From assembly GCA_963995525.1 (NCBI GenBank), contig OZ023206.1, forward strand, positions 62,308,994 through 62,372,993: DNA of 64,000 nt, written 5' to 3'. The position numbers and the translations under genes are program-made. The stretch comes from Escarpia spicata (lineage: Eukaryota; Annelida; Polychaeta; Sabellida; Siboglinidae). A model generated the notes under the pieces. The model searched no databases. It worked only from the letters and a program-made list of their open reading frames with translations, and was not told where the DNA came from. Shown here piece after piece: positions 23,015-33,351 of this stretch (within the stretch, counting starts at the first letter, position 1; each line of letters starts with the position of its first letter).

Positions 23015-23185
23015 ATGCCGCCGCCGATACAACGATCGGTCGTCGTCGTCGGTCTCATCGTCATCACGGTTATCGCTCTCTATATAATATTCGTCGTTCA
23101 TTGGTCGTCGTCATCATGGTGTCCGGGTGGAGTCGTCGTCGTCGTCCAAAACGAAACATTCGACAACGAAACGACGACGAACTGA
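23015..23185 (+). CDS. Small single-pass membrane protein
   Basis: A 56-residue ORF starting 2 nt after the previous stop (TGAcgATG). Residues about 6-28 are a strong hydrophobic segment (SVVVVGLIVITVIALYIIFV), followed by a short tail with two N-E-T glycosylation-like motifs. It overlaps the integrase start by 70 bp in another frame. It is identical in the inverted copy. Function unknown; small hydrophobic proteins are common in this virus group. Confidence 0.5.
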   Translation: MPPPIQRSVVVVGLIVITVIALYIIFVVHWSSSSWCPGGVVVVVQNETFDNETTTN

Positions 23186-24241
23186 ATGAACTCTACTTCG
23201 ATCCGAAACGGGCTGGTAGTTACGGAGGCGTCGACGCGTTGCACCGGGCGTCAAAGGGGGGGCGACGACGACCGGACGTCGAGAGGTGGCTAGCGGCGCA
23301 GGACGCTTATACCCTACACAAACCGGTTAAAAGACGTTTCAAACGACGTTGCGTCATCGTGGGCGGTCAAAACCAGCAGTGGCAAGCCGATCTGGTCGAC
23401 CTGACTAGGCTAAAAAAAACACAACGACGGTATAACATTCCTATTGACGGTCATCGACGTGTTTTCGAAGCGGGCGTGGTGCGTTCCGTTGAAGAGTAAG
23501 TCCGGCGCGTCGCTCGTCGCGGCCTTCGCGCGTCTGCTGAACGACGAGCAATGGCCGCCGAACGCGCTGCAGACCGATAAGGGGACCGAGTTTCTGAACC
23601 GACCCCTGCAAACGTTCCTAAAGAGTCACGGCGTTCATCATTTCGTGACGCATAACGAGGAGACTAAAGCAAGCGTCGAGGAACGATTCAATCGGACTTT
23701 GAAAACGCGCATGTGGCGTTATTTTACGAAACACGAGACGCTGCGCTACGTAGAGGCGTTACCGGATTTCGTGCATTCGTACAACAACGCCTATCATCGA
23801 AGTATCGGTAGGACGCCGGCGAGCGTCGACGCGACGAATCAGGAGGACGTATGGCAACGCCTGTACGGCGGCGGCGGCGGCGGGGGGGAAAAAACGAAAC
23901 TTTGCGAAGGAGATCGCGTGCGTATCAGTAAGACGAGGGGTCAATTCAAAAAAGGATACATGGCTAACTGGAGCGAGGAGCTCTTCACCGTCGTAGAGGT
24001 GCATCCGTCCGAACCACCCGTTTATCGCCTGAAGGACGACGCCGGGACGCCGGTAGAGGGCGCCTTCTACGAACAGGAAGTACAACGCGTAGTCGTTCCG
24101 AAGGATAAACTATATCGCGTGGAGGCGGTTCTGCAGCGACGTCGTCGGCGCGGCGTCGGGTCGGAGGCGCTCGTAAAATGGAGCTGTTACCCGACCTCCT
24201 TCAATAGTTGGATCGACGCCGCGGCGCTCGTGGACCTATAA
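23116..24241 (+). pseudogene. Retroviral-type integrase with chromodomain, one frameshift
   Basis: The Polinton integrase inserts element DNA into the genome. The first part (23116 to about 23410) has a basic N terminus and QADLVDLTRLKK with the first catalytic Asp. After a run of eight A (23412-23419) the match moves to another frame: VIDVFSKRAWCVPL, QTDKGTEFLN (second Asp), ERFNRTLKTRMWRY (catalytic Glu) and HSYNNAYHRSIGRTP. Then follow an SH3-like stretch (EGDRVRISK...) and a chromodomain-like end (YRVEAVLQRRR, LVKWSCYPTSFNSWI), ending at TAA 24239-24241. The same frameshift is in the inverted copy, where the residue before ERFNRTL is Val and not Glu. Confidence 0.9.
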
Positions 24242-24365
24242 TAGCGCGGCATGCGTTGGACGCGTCACGAGGAATGTTGGCGGCTGCACGAGTCATGCTT
24301 ATGCAGGGGAACGTCGCTCCTCCCGTATAAGGGGCCCTGCTGTAACCGCAGACTGCAGTGGCGCA

Positions 24366-24752
24366 ATGATGATCGACGAGGCGGTGGTCGAGCAGTCGAA
24401 GAAGAAGAAGACTACCAAAGAGGACTCCGTCGACGCCGCTACTGGGTCAGAGCAGCCGACGAAGACTACCAACGAGGACTCCGTCGACGCAGCCGAGAAC
24501 GCCGACGACTCCATCGTCCACGAACCCGTTCCATGGCGGCTCTGCGGTAACGAATGCCCAAAGGCCGAAATCGTATTCCTCTGTCAGGTCATCGTCCTGT
24601 ACTTCGTCATCGCCGTTAGTATATACAATCTAAAGCGGGGTCAAGGCGACTCCAACCTGTGGACGGCGCTGTTGAGCAGCTGTCTCGGTTACCTGCTCCC
24701 GAGTCCGTCTATGAGCGGCGGTCGAAGACGACGCGATGGCGGTATCGTCTGA
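24366..24752 (+). CDS. Conserved two-segment membrane protein of Polinton-like elements
   Basis: 128 residues. The first ~55 are charged and Thr/Asp-rich with a repeated DSVDAA motif. Then come CGNECPKAEIVFLCQVIV, a transmembrane segment (VIVLYFVIAVSIYNL), and LWTALLSSCLGYLLPSPSM. I recognise this C-terminal pattern from hypothetical proteins beside minor capsid genes in animal Polinton-like elements. Function unknown. Its 3' end overlaps the minor capsid start by 17 bp. It begins about 124 bp after the integrase. Confidence 0.6.
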   Translation: MMIDEAVVEQSKKKKTTKEDSVDAATGSEQPTKTTNEDSVDAAENADDSIVHEPVPWRLCGNECPKAEIVFLCQVIVLYFVIAVSIYNLKRGQGDSNLWTALLSSCLGYLLPSPSMSGGRRRRDGGIV

Positions 24753-25602
24753 CTTTTACCTGACGCTACCGAGCAACGCGTCTATGAAGCGGCACCCCGA
24801 AAATACGTTGACGCACTACATCACGACGCTACCGCGACGTTTCGACCTGCCTGGCGGAGAATGGGAATTCGGACTGGTGACGCTACAGTACCCGCACACG
24901 TGGTACAACGTGAGAGAGGCGGATGCCACCTTCTACCTGTCGGCGCCGCGAGGTGAGGCGGGTCTTTTCACGACTATGGACGGTGTCGGGGTATACCGGC
25001 AGGGTACGATTACTCACGGTTTCTACAACAACGTTTACGTGCTGCTGCGCGAGCTCAACAAGGCGCTAATGAAATTGTGCACCGATAAGGTCAAGGCGCG
25101 TCTAGAGTACAGCGGCGTCTCTAATCGAATGACGCTGCGTATGTCGTCGGGTGTCACCTTTACCCTACCCGATACGAGTCGTCTGAAGAGCGTGCTAGAT
25201 TTCCATAAGAACGTTATCACGAGTCCCCCGCTGGTGGGCCCCGAACCGGAAGTCGTCGTTATCGAGACGACCCCCGCCGCGTACACGTACGCGTACGAAG
25301 GTCGCCATACGGTGGATATGAAGGCGGGCGTCGTCACCCTGTACGTGTACACGGATCTCGTGGAATCGCGCGTCGTCGGCGACGTGTATGCGCCGCTCCT
25401 TCGAAACATCGCCGTCTTCGGTACGAACGGTAGCGTTATTTCGGAAACGTTCGACCGTGTCCAATACGTGAAGCTGCTGCGGCATCAATTCGATACGATC
25501 GAGGTCGATATAAGAGACGATTGCGGTCAAACGATACCATTCGAGCGGGGGGAGCTAGTGGCGACGCTTCACATCAGACGCTGTAAATCGAGATTGTTTT
25601 AA
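24736..25602 (+). CDS. Minor capsid (penton-like, single jelly-roll) protein
   Basis: 288 residues, intact. The N terminus SSDFYLTLPSNASMKRHPEN, then LTHYITTLPRRFDLPGGEWE and VTLQYPHTWYNV, matches the conserved start of the predicted minor capsid protein in Polintons. The rest is beta-rich as expected for a jelly roll. In the particle it would form the five-fold vertices. It sits between the membrane protein (17-bp overlap) and the PX-like gene (5-nt gap). Only the first few bases are present at the junction of the inverted copy. The assignment is by pattern; a structure model would settle it. Confidence 0.75.
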   Translation: MAVSSDFYLTLPSNASMKRHPENTLTHYITTLPRRFDLPGGEWEFGLVTLQYPHTWYNVREADATFYLSAPRGEAGLFTTMDGVGVYRQGTITHGFYNNVYVLLRELNKALMKLCTDKVKARLEYSGVSNRMTLRMSSGVTFTLPDTSRLKSVLDFHKNVITSPPLVGPEPEVVVIETTPAAYTYAYEGRHTVDMKAGVVTLYVYTDLVESRVVGDVYAPLLRNIAVFGTNGSVISETFDRVQYVKLLRHQFDTIEVDIRDDCGQTIPFERGELVATLHIRRCKSRLF

Positions 25603-25607
25603 CCACC

Positions 25608-26006
25608 ATGCCGAACCCGTACGAGGACTACTACGTTCGACAGGTCGGCGGTCAACTACCGGTCTTCGTCGGCGGTCGGGGTCAACGAGGACACGGTCTG
25701 GGTAATATCTTCGGGAGCCTGTTTCGAAGCGTCATCCCGCTTTTTAAGAGAGGCGCCATGGTGTTGGGAAAACTCGCGCTCAAAACCTGCGTGCACGTGG
25801 CGCGGGACGTCGTCGGCGGCGGCAATCTGAAAGCGTCGATAAAACGACGCGCGAAGGAGGCCGGCGTCGATCTTCTCGACGGCCTATTGAAAGGACCGAA
25901 GAAGCGGATGAAAAAAGCGCCGCCTATAAAGAAGCCGCGTCGAACGGCGACGACCGTTAGTAGACGGAAGAGAGGGCGTCGACCGGTCGATATATTCGAC
26001 GCGTAA
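25608..26006 (+). CDS. PX/pVI-like virion protein
   Basis: 132 residues, intact, with a good Kozak context (ACCACCATG). The N terminus is YEDYYVRQVGGQLPVFVGG, with GG motifs that resemble adenain-type cleavage sites. An amphipathic stretch follows (GLGNIFGSLFRSVIPLFKRG), then LKTCVHVARDVVGGGNLKAS and a very basic tail (KKRMKKAPPIKKPRR). Adenovirus pVI/pX and Polinton PX-type proteins share this build and act in membrane disruption or DNA packing inside the virion. It lies 2 nt before the major capsid gene and would be a likely substrate of the protease two genes downstream. Confidence 0.6.
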   Translation: MPNPYEDYYVRQVGGQLPVFVGGRGQRGHGLGNIFGSLFRSVIPLFKRGAMVLGKLALKTCVHVARDVVGGGNLKASIKRRAKEAGVDLLDGLLKGPKKRMKKAPPIKKPRRTATTVSRRKRGRRPVDIFDA

Positions 26007-26008
26007 CG

Positions 26009-27313
26009 ATGGCGTTCGTAAATAGAGCGTGCGAGGGCGTGAAGGCCGAACTGGACCTGTTCACCGGACCGATGACGCAGAAGAGCATCGAGAGCAGTCA
26101 GTGGACCGTCTACCAACCGCTGACGGCTCTCGACGCCGGCGGTCCTATCGAGTTTCTCATTCCGGGGTCGGGTAACGACTATACGGACCTGGCGAACCTT
26201 CAAACGTACGTCCGCTTCAAAGTGGTTCAGGGGGACGGTACCGATCTGGCGGCCGGCACCAACGTGGCGCCGGTCAACAATTTCCTCCATTCGCTGTTCA
26301 GTCAAATCGACGTGTCGCTGAACGGTACGCTCGTGACGCCGTCGACCAATACATACGCGTACCGGGCCTACATCGAGACCCTGCTGAGTTACGGTAGCGA
26401 CGCGAAACGATCGCATCTCACGGGGTCGTTGTGGTACAAAGACAGCGCCGGACACATGAACGCGCGCGTGGACGACAACACGGGGTTCGTAGCTCGGCGC
26501 GACCTGACGGCGGCCAGCGCCGAGGTGGAGATGATGGGACACCTGCAAGTCGACGCGTTTATGCTAAACCTCCTCCTGCCGAGCGGCATCGACACGAAAA
26601 TACGCAAGGTCCACTCGAAGGACGCCTTCGCGCTCATGGGCCCGGCTGCAGCGCCGGGATGGCATATCGTGATACGCTCGATTTGCCTGTACGTCCGAAA
26701 AGTGAAGTTGAACCCGGAAGTCCAGCTGGGTCATTTCAAAGCGTGCACTTTGGGAACGGCTATGTTTCCGATGCGCCGCGTCGACTGCAAGTCGTTCTCG
26801 ATAACGGCGGGTACGCTATCGCACACGCACGAGAACCTGTACATGGATGCGATTCCGAAACGCATAATCCTGATGATGATCGACAACGCCGCTTACAACG
26901 GAGACTACACTAGAAATCCGTTCAACGCACAGCACAACGACATAAAATTCCTCGCGCTCATCGTCGACGGACGTCAGGTGCCGAGCAACCTGCTGCAACC
27001 GGACTTCCCGCACCACCGGTGCATACGAAGCTACATGAATCTCTTCGAGGCCACCGGAAAGGCGGGGGAGGACGCTGGGAACGACATATCGCGCTCGGAC
27101 TTCGAAGCCGGCTACACCGTCTTCGCTTTCGACCTGACCCCCGACTGCTGCGACGGGGACCATTTCAACGTCGTGCGTCAGGGGACCGTGGGCGCTGAAA
27201 TGCAGTTCACGACGCCGCTACCCCGACCGACGAACGTCGTCGTGTACGCGGAATTCGAGATGGTGATGGAGATCGACCGGAACCGGAACGTCCTGTACGA
27301 CTGTACGTCGTAA
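26009..27313 (+). CDS. Major capsid protein, double jelly-roll type
   Basis: 434 residues, intact. The N terminus (ELDLFTGPMTQKSIESSQW, YQPLTALDAGGPIEFLIPG, FLHSLFSQIDVSLNGTLV, NTYAYRAYIETLLSYG) matches a family of animal predicted proteins often labelled F54H12.2-like, which fit the Polinton major capsid protein. KRIILMMIDNAAYNGDYTRN and VYAEFEMVMEIDRNRNVLYD near the C terminus are also typical. It would trimerise into the icosahedral shell. The gene lies between PX (2-nt gap) and protease (2-nt gap). No frameshift or stop. Confidence 0.85.
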   Translation: MAFVNRACEGVKAELDLFTGPMTQKSIESSQWTVYQPLTALDAGGPIEFLIPGSGNDYTDLANLQTYVRFKVVQGDGTDLAAGTNVAPVNNFLHSLFSQIDVSLNGTLVTPSTNTYAYRAYIETLLSYGSDAKRSHLTGSLWYKDSAGHMNARVDDNTGFVARRDLTAASAEVEMMGHLQVDAFMLNLLLPSGIDTKIRKVHSKDAFALMGPAAAPGWHIVIRSICLYVRKVKLNPEVQLGHFKACTLGTAMFPMRRVDCKSFSITAGTLSHTHENLYMDAIPKRIILMMIDNAAYNGDYTRNPFNAQHNDIKFLALIVDGRQVPSNLLQPDFPHHRCIRSYMNLFEATGKAGEDAGNDISRSDFEAGYTVFAFDLTPDCCDGDHFNVVRQGTVGAEMQFTTPLPRPTNVVVYAEFEMVMEIDRNRNVLYDCTS

Positions 27314-27315
27314 CC

Positions 27316-27768
27316 ATGGATACGTTCCAACTGATGCGGCGCCTCGAACTCGACGCGTACGCTAAACGCATCGTCGTCGGCGTCGTACCTAAAGACGCGC
27401 TACTTACCACCGCCGTCACCACTTACCCGATGGCCTTCGTGTGCAATACCGACGACGGCGGCGAACCGGGGGAGCACTGGGTGGCCGTCTACGTCGACCG
27501 GCGAGGCGTCGGCGAGTACTTCGATTAGTACGGTCTGCCGCCGCTGCACGCCGACTTCCGCGCCTTCCTGCACCGACACTGCGGCGACGCGTGGACGTAC
27601 AACGACAAGCGATTGCAGAGCGTCGTCTCTAACGTGTGCGGACAATATTGCGTCGCCTACCTACTCCTCCGATGTCGCGGCATGCCGTTGACGTCGTTCC
27701 AGAACCTATTCGGCACCAATCGGGTGGACAATGACTCTCTCGTATTCGATTGGCTAAAGCCACATTAA
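27316..27768 (+). pseudogene. Adenain-like (Ulp1-fold) cysteine protease with one nonsense codon
   Basis: About 150 codons, the usual short size for Polinton proteases, which process capsid and PX proteins. The catalytic set is visible: His in GEHWVAVYVD near residue 53, Asp in EYFD at residue 70, Gln in RLQSVVS, Cys in NVCGQYCVAYLL. A TAG at 27526-27528 directly follows the Asp; the frame continues normally to TAA 27766-27768. It starts with TAAccATG after the major capsid gene. The family is clear; the stop makes it a pseudogene unless read through. Confidence 0.85.
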
Positions 27769-27942
27769 CGCTTCGCTTCGCTTTTACGTGTATAGTAATA
27801 AAAAAACGATGACAAACAAATGTACGCAATTGTGTTTTATTACCCTACCTACATACATACATACATACAGAACCCTACCCCTAGGCGGCCCCCCACCCCT
27901 AGGGTAGGTTAGGCGAGTTAGACGAGTTAGTTGTTATACGAG
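27769..27942. terminator. Convergent 3' ends with polyadenylation signals on both strands
   Basis: AATAAA at 27797-27802 lies about 30 bp after the protease stop. TTTATT at 27836-27841 is AATAAA on the minus strand, about 100 bp after the stop of the opposing polymerase gene. A short ATAC tract (about 27848-27870) and CCCCTAGG motifs lie between them. Confidence 0.55.
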
Positions 27943-29142
27943 TTAGACGAGTATCGGTGCCGTGGTGACGCCGTCGTCGAGCACGCGGCGTTTAGCGTAG
28001 AAATACCTCAACGCCGCGCGCTCTTGAACGTACGTCAACACGGACGAGTTTTTCACCTGGAAGCCGCGGTTCCAACCGACGCCGCTGCGTCGGTCGCGTA
28101 GTACGGCGAGGAAGGTGTTCTCGTCGATGTCGGCGTTCTGACGTATGCTCAGCCCCTTCGTGCTGTACTTCGCGCCGTTGTCGCCGCCGAAGCAGTAGTA
28201 CGTCTTACTGCACAGCGCCACGATTCCGTCGCCGCGCCACTCTTCTTTGAAGAGACCCGGCGTTCGACGATCGAACAGAAGACGGCGCGCGCAGCATTCC
28301 CCACCCTCCCACGTCAGTCCGGCGACGCGGTGCCGTACGTACGCGTCCATGTGCGCGTCGCAACATTCGGCCGGAAACCAGAGCGACCGATTCCGGAAGT
28401 AGTGTTCGCGCAGCGCTTCCGGTACGAGCGCGTCGATGTCGTGACCCGCGAGGGCTATGTACGCCGAGTCGGTGTCCATAGCGCAGTACTGGAAGAGCGG
28501 GTGTGGGATGTAGGCGTCGACGAAGTCGTAATACAACTCGAGCATTCGTAATTTCGCGTATTGATACACGAAATAACCGATTTGAATCGGCAGGCCGTAG
28601 ATGACGGTGCGCTTATTCAGCGCCACCTCGTACAGCTCGTTGTCGACGACGACGTCGAGTTGCCGGAAGCGACGGTTGTTGACGAGTTGCGAGGCGCCTA
28701 CCGGCGTAGCGTACTTGATATCCCGGTGCCGATCGACGCGCGTAATCGTTTTCCCGTACGAACTGTTGCCGAGTAGTTTAAAGGTGTCGGCGATGATCAC
28801 TTTGTCGGGGTCGACGTCGCCCTCGCGTCGCGCCGTCGACACCGTGTCGCCGAAACGGCGAAAGCACGCGATCGGCGTGTACTCGATCACCTAGTAGATG
28901 CGCGCGACGACGAGCCCGTGCTCCAGATACCAGCGTAGGAGGGGCGTGGCGAGCACGATCACCGTGCCGAAGTAGCTACCGACGAGAGTCCGTTGAGGTC
29001 GGGTGAGTAGATCGTGCGACTCGGCGTAGCGGCGCATGAACGGGCTGAGATCGTCGCGCGTGATATCGACGTTCTTGAACACGGGCTGCATTTCGGCGAA
29101 CTTAGCGCGCAGCGCTTCCGGCACGGCGATATCGCACTGCAC
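27943..29142 (-). pseudogene. Protein-primed family B DNA polymerase (copy 2), 5'-truncated
   Basis: Two ORFs in one frame are separated only by TAG at 28891-28893. They cover the C-terminal part of the palm and the thumb: VPEALRAKFAEMQPVFKNVD, TLVGSYFGTVIVLATPLLRW, KLLGNSSYGKTITR, FQYCAMDTDSAYIAL with both catalytic Asp residues kept, and KTYYCFGGDNGAKYSTKGLS. The exonuclease domain and palm motif A are absent because the right inverted-repeat arm begins at 29143. It is clearly homologous to polymerase copy 1 but GC-rich like the capsid genes and facing them tail to tail, so this is probably the polymerase that belongs to them. Confidence 0.88.
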
Positions 29143-31006
29143 GTATGCAAAGGTTATATGTGGTTGTACTTGTATGGTCATTCAAAGCTGGGTGTATTTA
29201 AGCAAATCTGTGGTTGTACAGATTGCATGGCAACCAGTTCCTATTAACACAGTCCAATACAATAAGTATTGTTTAATTTGCATTACATTGATAATGAGTT
29301 AACGGAAACTGTTTGACAGTAGCTGCCTAACCTGAAGGAGACGAGAAACAATTTTGGATCATCATCAATGTCACGATCATAGTGAACGCAATATGTGTGT
29401 TTACTAAATAAGTGTATTTAATGTATGTGCAAAAACTTGCAACATAGGCGCATGTTCATATTAGTATGTAGGCATTTGTTATGCAAGATATACATTTTGA
29501 CTGTCCTGATAGGAGTGATATTGAATAAGGAATAACAAATCCTTGATACAATCTTTTCAGGGTTCAACTTAAATCTTCAAAAACTGTATATGCTTGATTT
29601 GTTAGTGTGTTGTTTATTGAATCACATAAAAATTTACATATCACATCAGATAAAAATGGGCTAAGAGGCCTTGAAGTCCTTTGGACTATATTGTGAGTTT
29701 GTAATTATTAATGAAATGTTTTTGGTGAATCATAGTTATATATCATTAAGAGTTATGATGGAAGTAAAGTGTTGACATGTTGAGTAGCTCTCTACACAAT
29801 ATGCATGCCAGTGAAGATACACTTGGAAATAAAGTATTCGAGTAGACCATTTCGTGAATATTGTATATATTAATTAATGTGTTATTAACAAATACTGTCT
29901 GATTTTATCCCGATACTCTGCTATTTAGGTCAATTTCCAGTGGTTGTAGAAACCTTGCAGGAGAGTTGGTGAGCTGCAATCTCGCATGTAGCACAGTAAA
30001 ACATTGTTTAAGAAAATGCACACACGTCTGCTCTCATTTTGCCCCTACTACCCTCCCCCAGAATGGGAAGAAGAGAGAGATGAACTATGATAAAACTTTA
30101 TTTGTTAACAAGGTACATATGCGTAGCATGCATTTTGACTTAAAAACAATAGTAATGACAGTTAAAAACAGTAGTAACGACATAATATTGATATAACTGG
30201 AGTGACGGAATAGCTGCAACATGTATAGTAAAACATCTGAATAATATTCCTTATAATTTTTTGGTAAATATGCTTTAACCTTTTCGAGTATGCCTATGTT
30301 ATTTTACTTTATATATATTGTTTTATACCTAAGTTATTTTATTTTAATCCTAGGTCATATTTTGCAAAATTAGAGAAAAAGTTACTGAACAGTTTTTGAA
30401 AAAATAGGCAAAATGTAACAATTTACCAGTTTGGGGGCCCTTGGAGGCCCCAGGGAGCCCTTAGAACGATTTAATCAAATACACATTTCTCGTGCATAGT
30501 GGCAGTGCCCTAAGATATGTATACGCAGAATTAGAGAAAAAGTTGCTTTCTGAGATACGGCAGCTAATGGCAGACGTCGGACGCACAGTGGTGGCAATAG
30601 TCCGTTGGACCTTCGGCCCAAAGGAATAGAAAAGGTAGGTAGGGACCACATAAAAAACTATTTACACATGCTGAAGGCAATTAATGGAATCAGTAGATGT
30701 GCACAACCAGTATTGTTTTGGATGCAACATTCAAACACCAGCAGGTATTGAACACACATCACTGGACCACAATGAACGCCACTGCTCTGATACGTGGTAA
30801 CAGTGCATGAATTACAATAAAAATAGAAAATAACAGTAATCTATTTCAAATGAGCTAATTTTGTTAGATAAATGTTATACATTACATGCCATTTAATTTA
30901 TGAAAATACTTACATTATTAGTTCATACAATACATGTAAAACTAAAACTGGGTGCTTGTAAATAATGTTAATGAACATTTTAGATAAATGTTGTCATTAA
31001 TATTAT

Positions 31007-33351
31007 CAGGGGTAGAACTTCAGCATTTATTTTACTAGACAGCAGGACTAGTAAAGACAAAAGTTTACTAGTCCGCCAAAAGGTTTACTAGTCCTGCAAA
31101 TAAAAAACATAGCACAAATTTAGGTCACAACAATTTTATTTAAAATACAAAAAACCACAGTGTCATCCAGGCCTGGCGTTAACACTGCCTGTCAGTCAGT
31201 CAGTGTCACTCAGAGTCGGAGGCACTACTGTCACTGCAGTTTCGCCAAGAAGCCAATGGCCTTTGCCTTGGCATCTCCGGAGCCCCCGGGCACTTGCATC
31301 TGCGTCAGATGCAGGACATATGCTGGATATCCCTTCACAAGGGCCTGCAGTGCCTTCAGCAGATGTGGCAATCAGCGAGTGCCACCGACACGTGGTGGAA
31401 GGGCACATGGCAGAGACAATGTGTCGAATGCTGCCTTCAAGTTGCTACGGTTCAGTGGCGAGTGATGGTAGAACAAGTAGAGGCTCAGGAGGAGACCGCT
31501 CAACTTTGTGTACATGGGCAACCGACACAATGCATCCTTATATGCAAGTTCCAGGCGATGCGCATAGCAGTGGATTGCTTGCAGACACGGCTGCTCATTT
31601 TGGAAGAGCGTGGCGACACCGTTGGCTGATCCGGTCATAACAGCGGTGCCATCACTGCCCAATCCGACAAGCTTCTTCATGAGTGTCTCTTTCGGGATGT
31701 GGAGGTAGCGCTCCACGACACCGTCAATTGCCCGCTTGATTGACGGAGCATCTGCCTTGCCGACGTTCTCAATACCAGCGAAGGCAGTAGAGACGACACC
31801 ATTCACTGCATACCTCACGTACACTATCTCCGCTTCCGTGATGGACGCATCTGTCGTACCGTCACTGATGAGGGCGAGAAAGTGAGCACTCTCCAGGTGC
31901 TGTGCGAGGTGACGGCGCTCAACCTCAGCGATGGCACGCACGAACTGCTTGCATGCCTTGTCATTCCGATAAGTGTTTCCCACATCAAGGCCCTTCTGTG
32001 CGTCCAGGGTACACTGCCACACATTATCTGTGAACGGACGCCGGTGCTTTGCTATCGCGTGACAAGTCCTGAAACATCCAATGCAGGAAATATTAAATAG
32101 TATTAAGTAAATACTGAGTATAGTCACAACATAACAACCTTCCTCAGCAAACACTGAATACTAAAAACATCCTCGCTTTCAAAACAAAACTTGACGAAGA
32201 TTTGAAGATGGACAGGTTTAAATTTTAATAAAAGCACAAAAATCACAAGACAAGCCACGCTCTCAAAACCAAAAATATGATGCATAAAGGCGGGAAATAC
32301 AACACTAAATAGTATTACTTTTGAACCCGAAGATCCAGGCAAGTTATAACACAGATCTACATCAAATGCAAATTAATTATTTCCCATGGTATTGTTTACT
32401 GCACGGCACGCTTGAAATGAGAGATAACAGAGAAATGAGGGATAATAATTTAAACCATATAGTGCTAACCCTAACAAAGTACAATCAAACACAATATTTT
32501 TTTACATTTTATAACATTATATCACATGGGTAACATAATTACCTAAACAAATGCGTCAGACGGTCCATGGTGGCCGTGTTCAGCGCTTGGATGGCTCGGT
32601 GGGCAGGTGCAGTGCCGGGACGGGCTTCGAACGCAGTTTGCCGGAAGACTGCTCGTGTGTGCGCCTCGCTTGTACTGTGAGCGCGTAGCGAGTCTGGACG
32701 AAAGTTGTCCGTGCCAGTCAAGAACGCATTCTTGTCACGGACACCAGTTACTTTGTGTGTCCTGCACACTTTGCAAAACATCAAATCGTTGTCGTCATCG
32801 TAGGACAGCCAAGTGTGGTCTCGTTCCCAAACCTTCAAATAGCCACGCTGTCGTTTCTGCTGGTCGTACAGCGTGTCCCGTTCTCGCTTTTCCACCTTGC
32901 GTTTAATTTCTGGTTTTGCAACCCCAGTTAAATAACGATGCATCGTGCGTAAACGTAACAAAATAATTGGTAATGAATTAACAAAATAATTGATGTAGAA
33001 CTGAAGATGTGAACCGTATTCGAAATCCGCACATTTGAAAATAGATTAGAAAATAGACGCGAAAATGGACGTCAATTGCGCTCATTAGCCGGTACCCCTC
33101 TACATGATACGCTAAGCCAAACAAAACGGTCGTTTCAGATTTCTATGTCACACAACAACCAATCAAAAGTACCGTTTCACTGTCGATTCACATTAGGTGA
33201 AGATTTACTTTGTCAATTGTACGGTTGGTGGCGCCACGCAACACGCTGATTTTTACTAGACAGCCGGACTAGTTGGTAGGCCGGGTTTACTAGTCCGCCG
33301 TAATCTTTATTAGTGTACGGACTAGCGGACTAGTGGGTAGTTCTACCCCTG
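31007..33351 (-). mobile_element. hAT transposon, internally deleted, right-arm copy
   Basis: Same termini as the left copy (CAGGGGTAGAACT). The flanking duplication is AATATTAT at 30999-31006 and 33352-33359, the reverse complement of the left one. The element was therefore in place before the arms were duplicated; it did not insert twice. Confidence 0.93.
31231..32943 (-). pseudogene. hAT transposase-like protein, truncated, right-arm copy
   Basis: Exons 32943-32543 and 32068-31231, with the same intron and the same TGA (31372-31374) as the left-arm copy. One visible difference is CRTHK in place of CRTHN after the zinc-finger CxxC. Confidence 0.75.

Noticed and set aside
25682..26548. 288-codon minus-strand ORF opposite the PX-like and major capsid genes
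   Set aside because: Antisense shadow in GC-rich coding DNA, with no recognisable domain.
20757..27768. Bacterial contamination as source of the operon-like block
   Set aside because: The genes are of eukaryotic Polinton type (double jelly-roll capsid, chromodomain integrase, adenain-like protease), with TATA boxes and polyadenylation signals, embedded between animal transposons.
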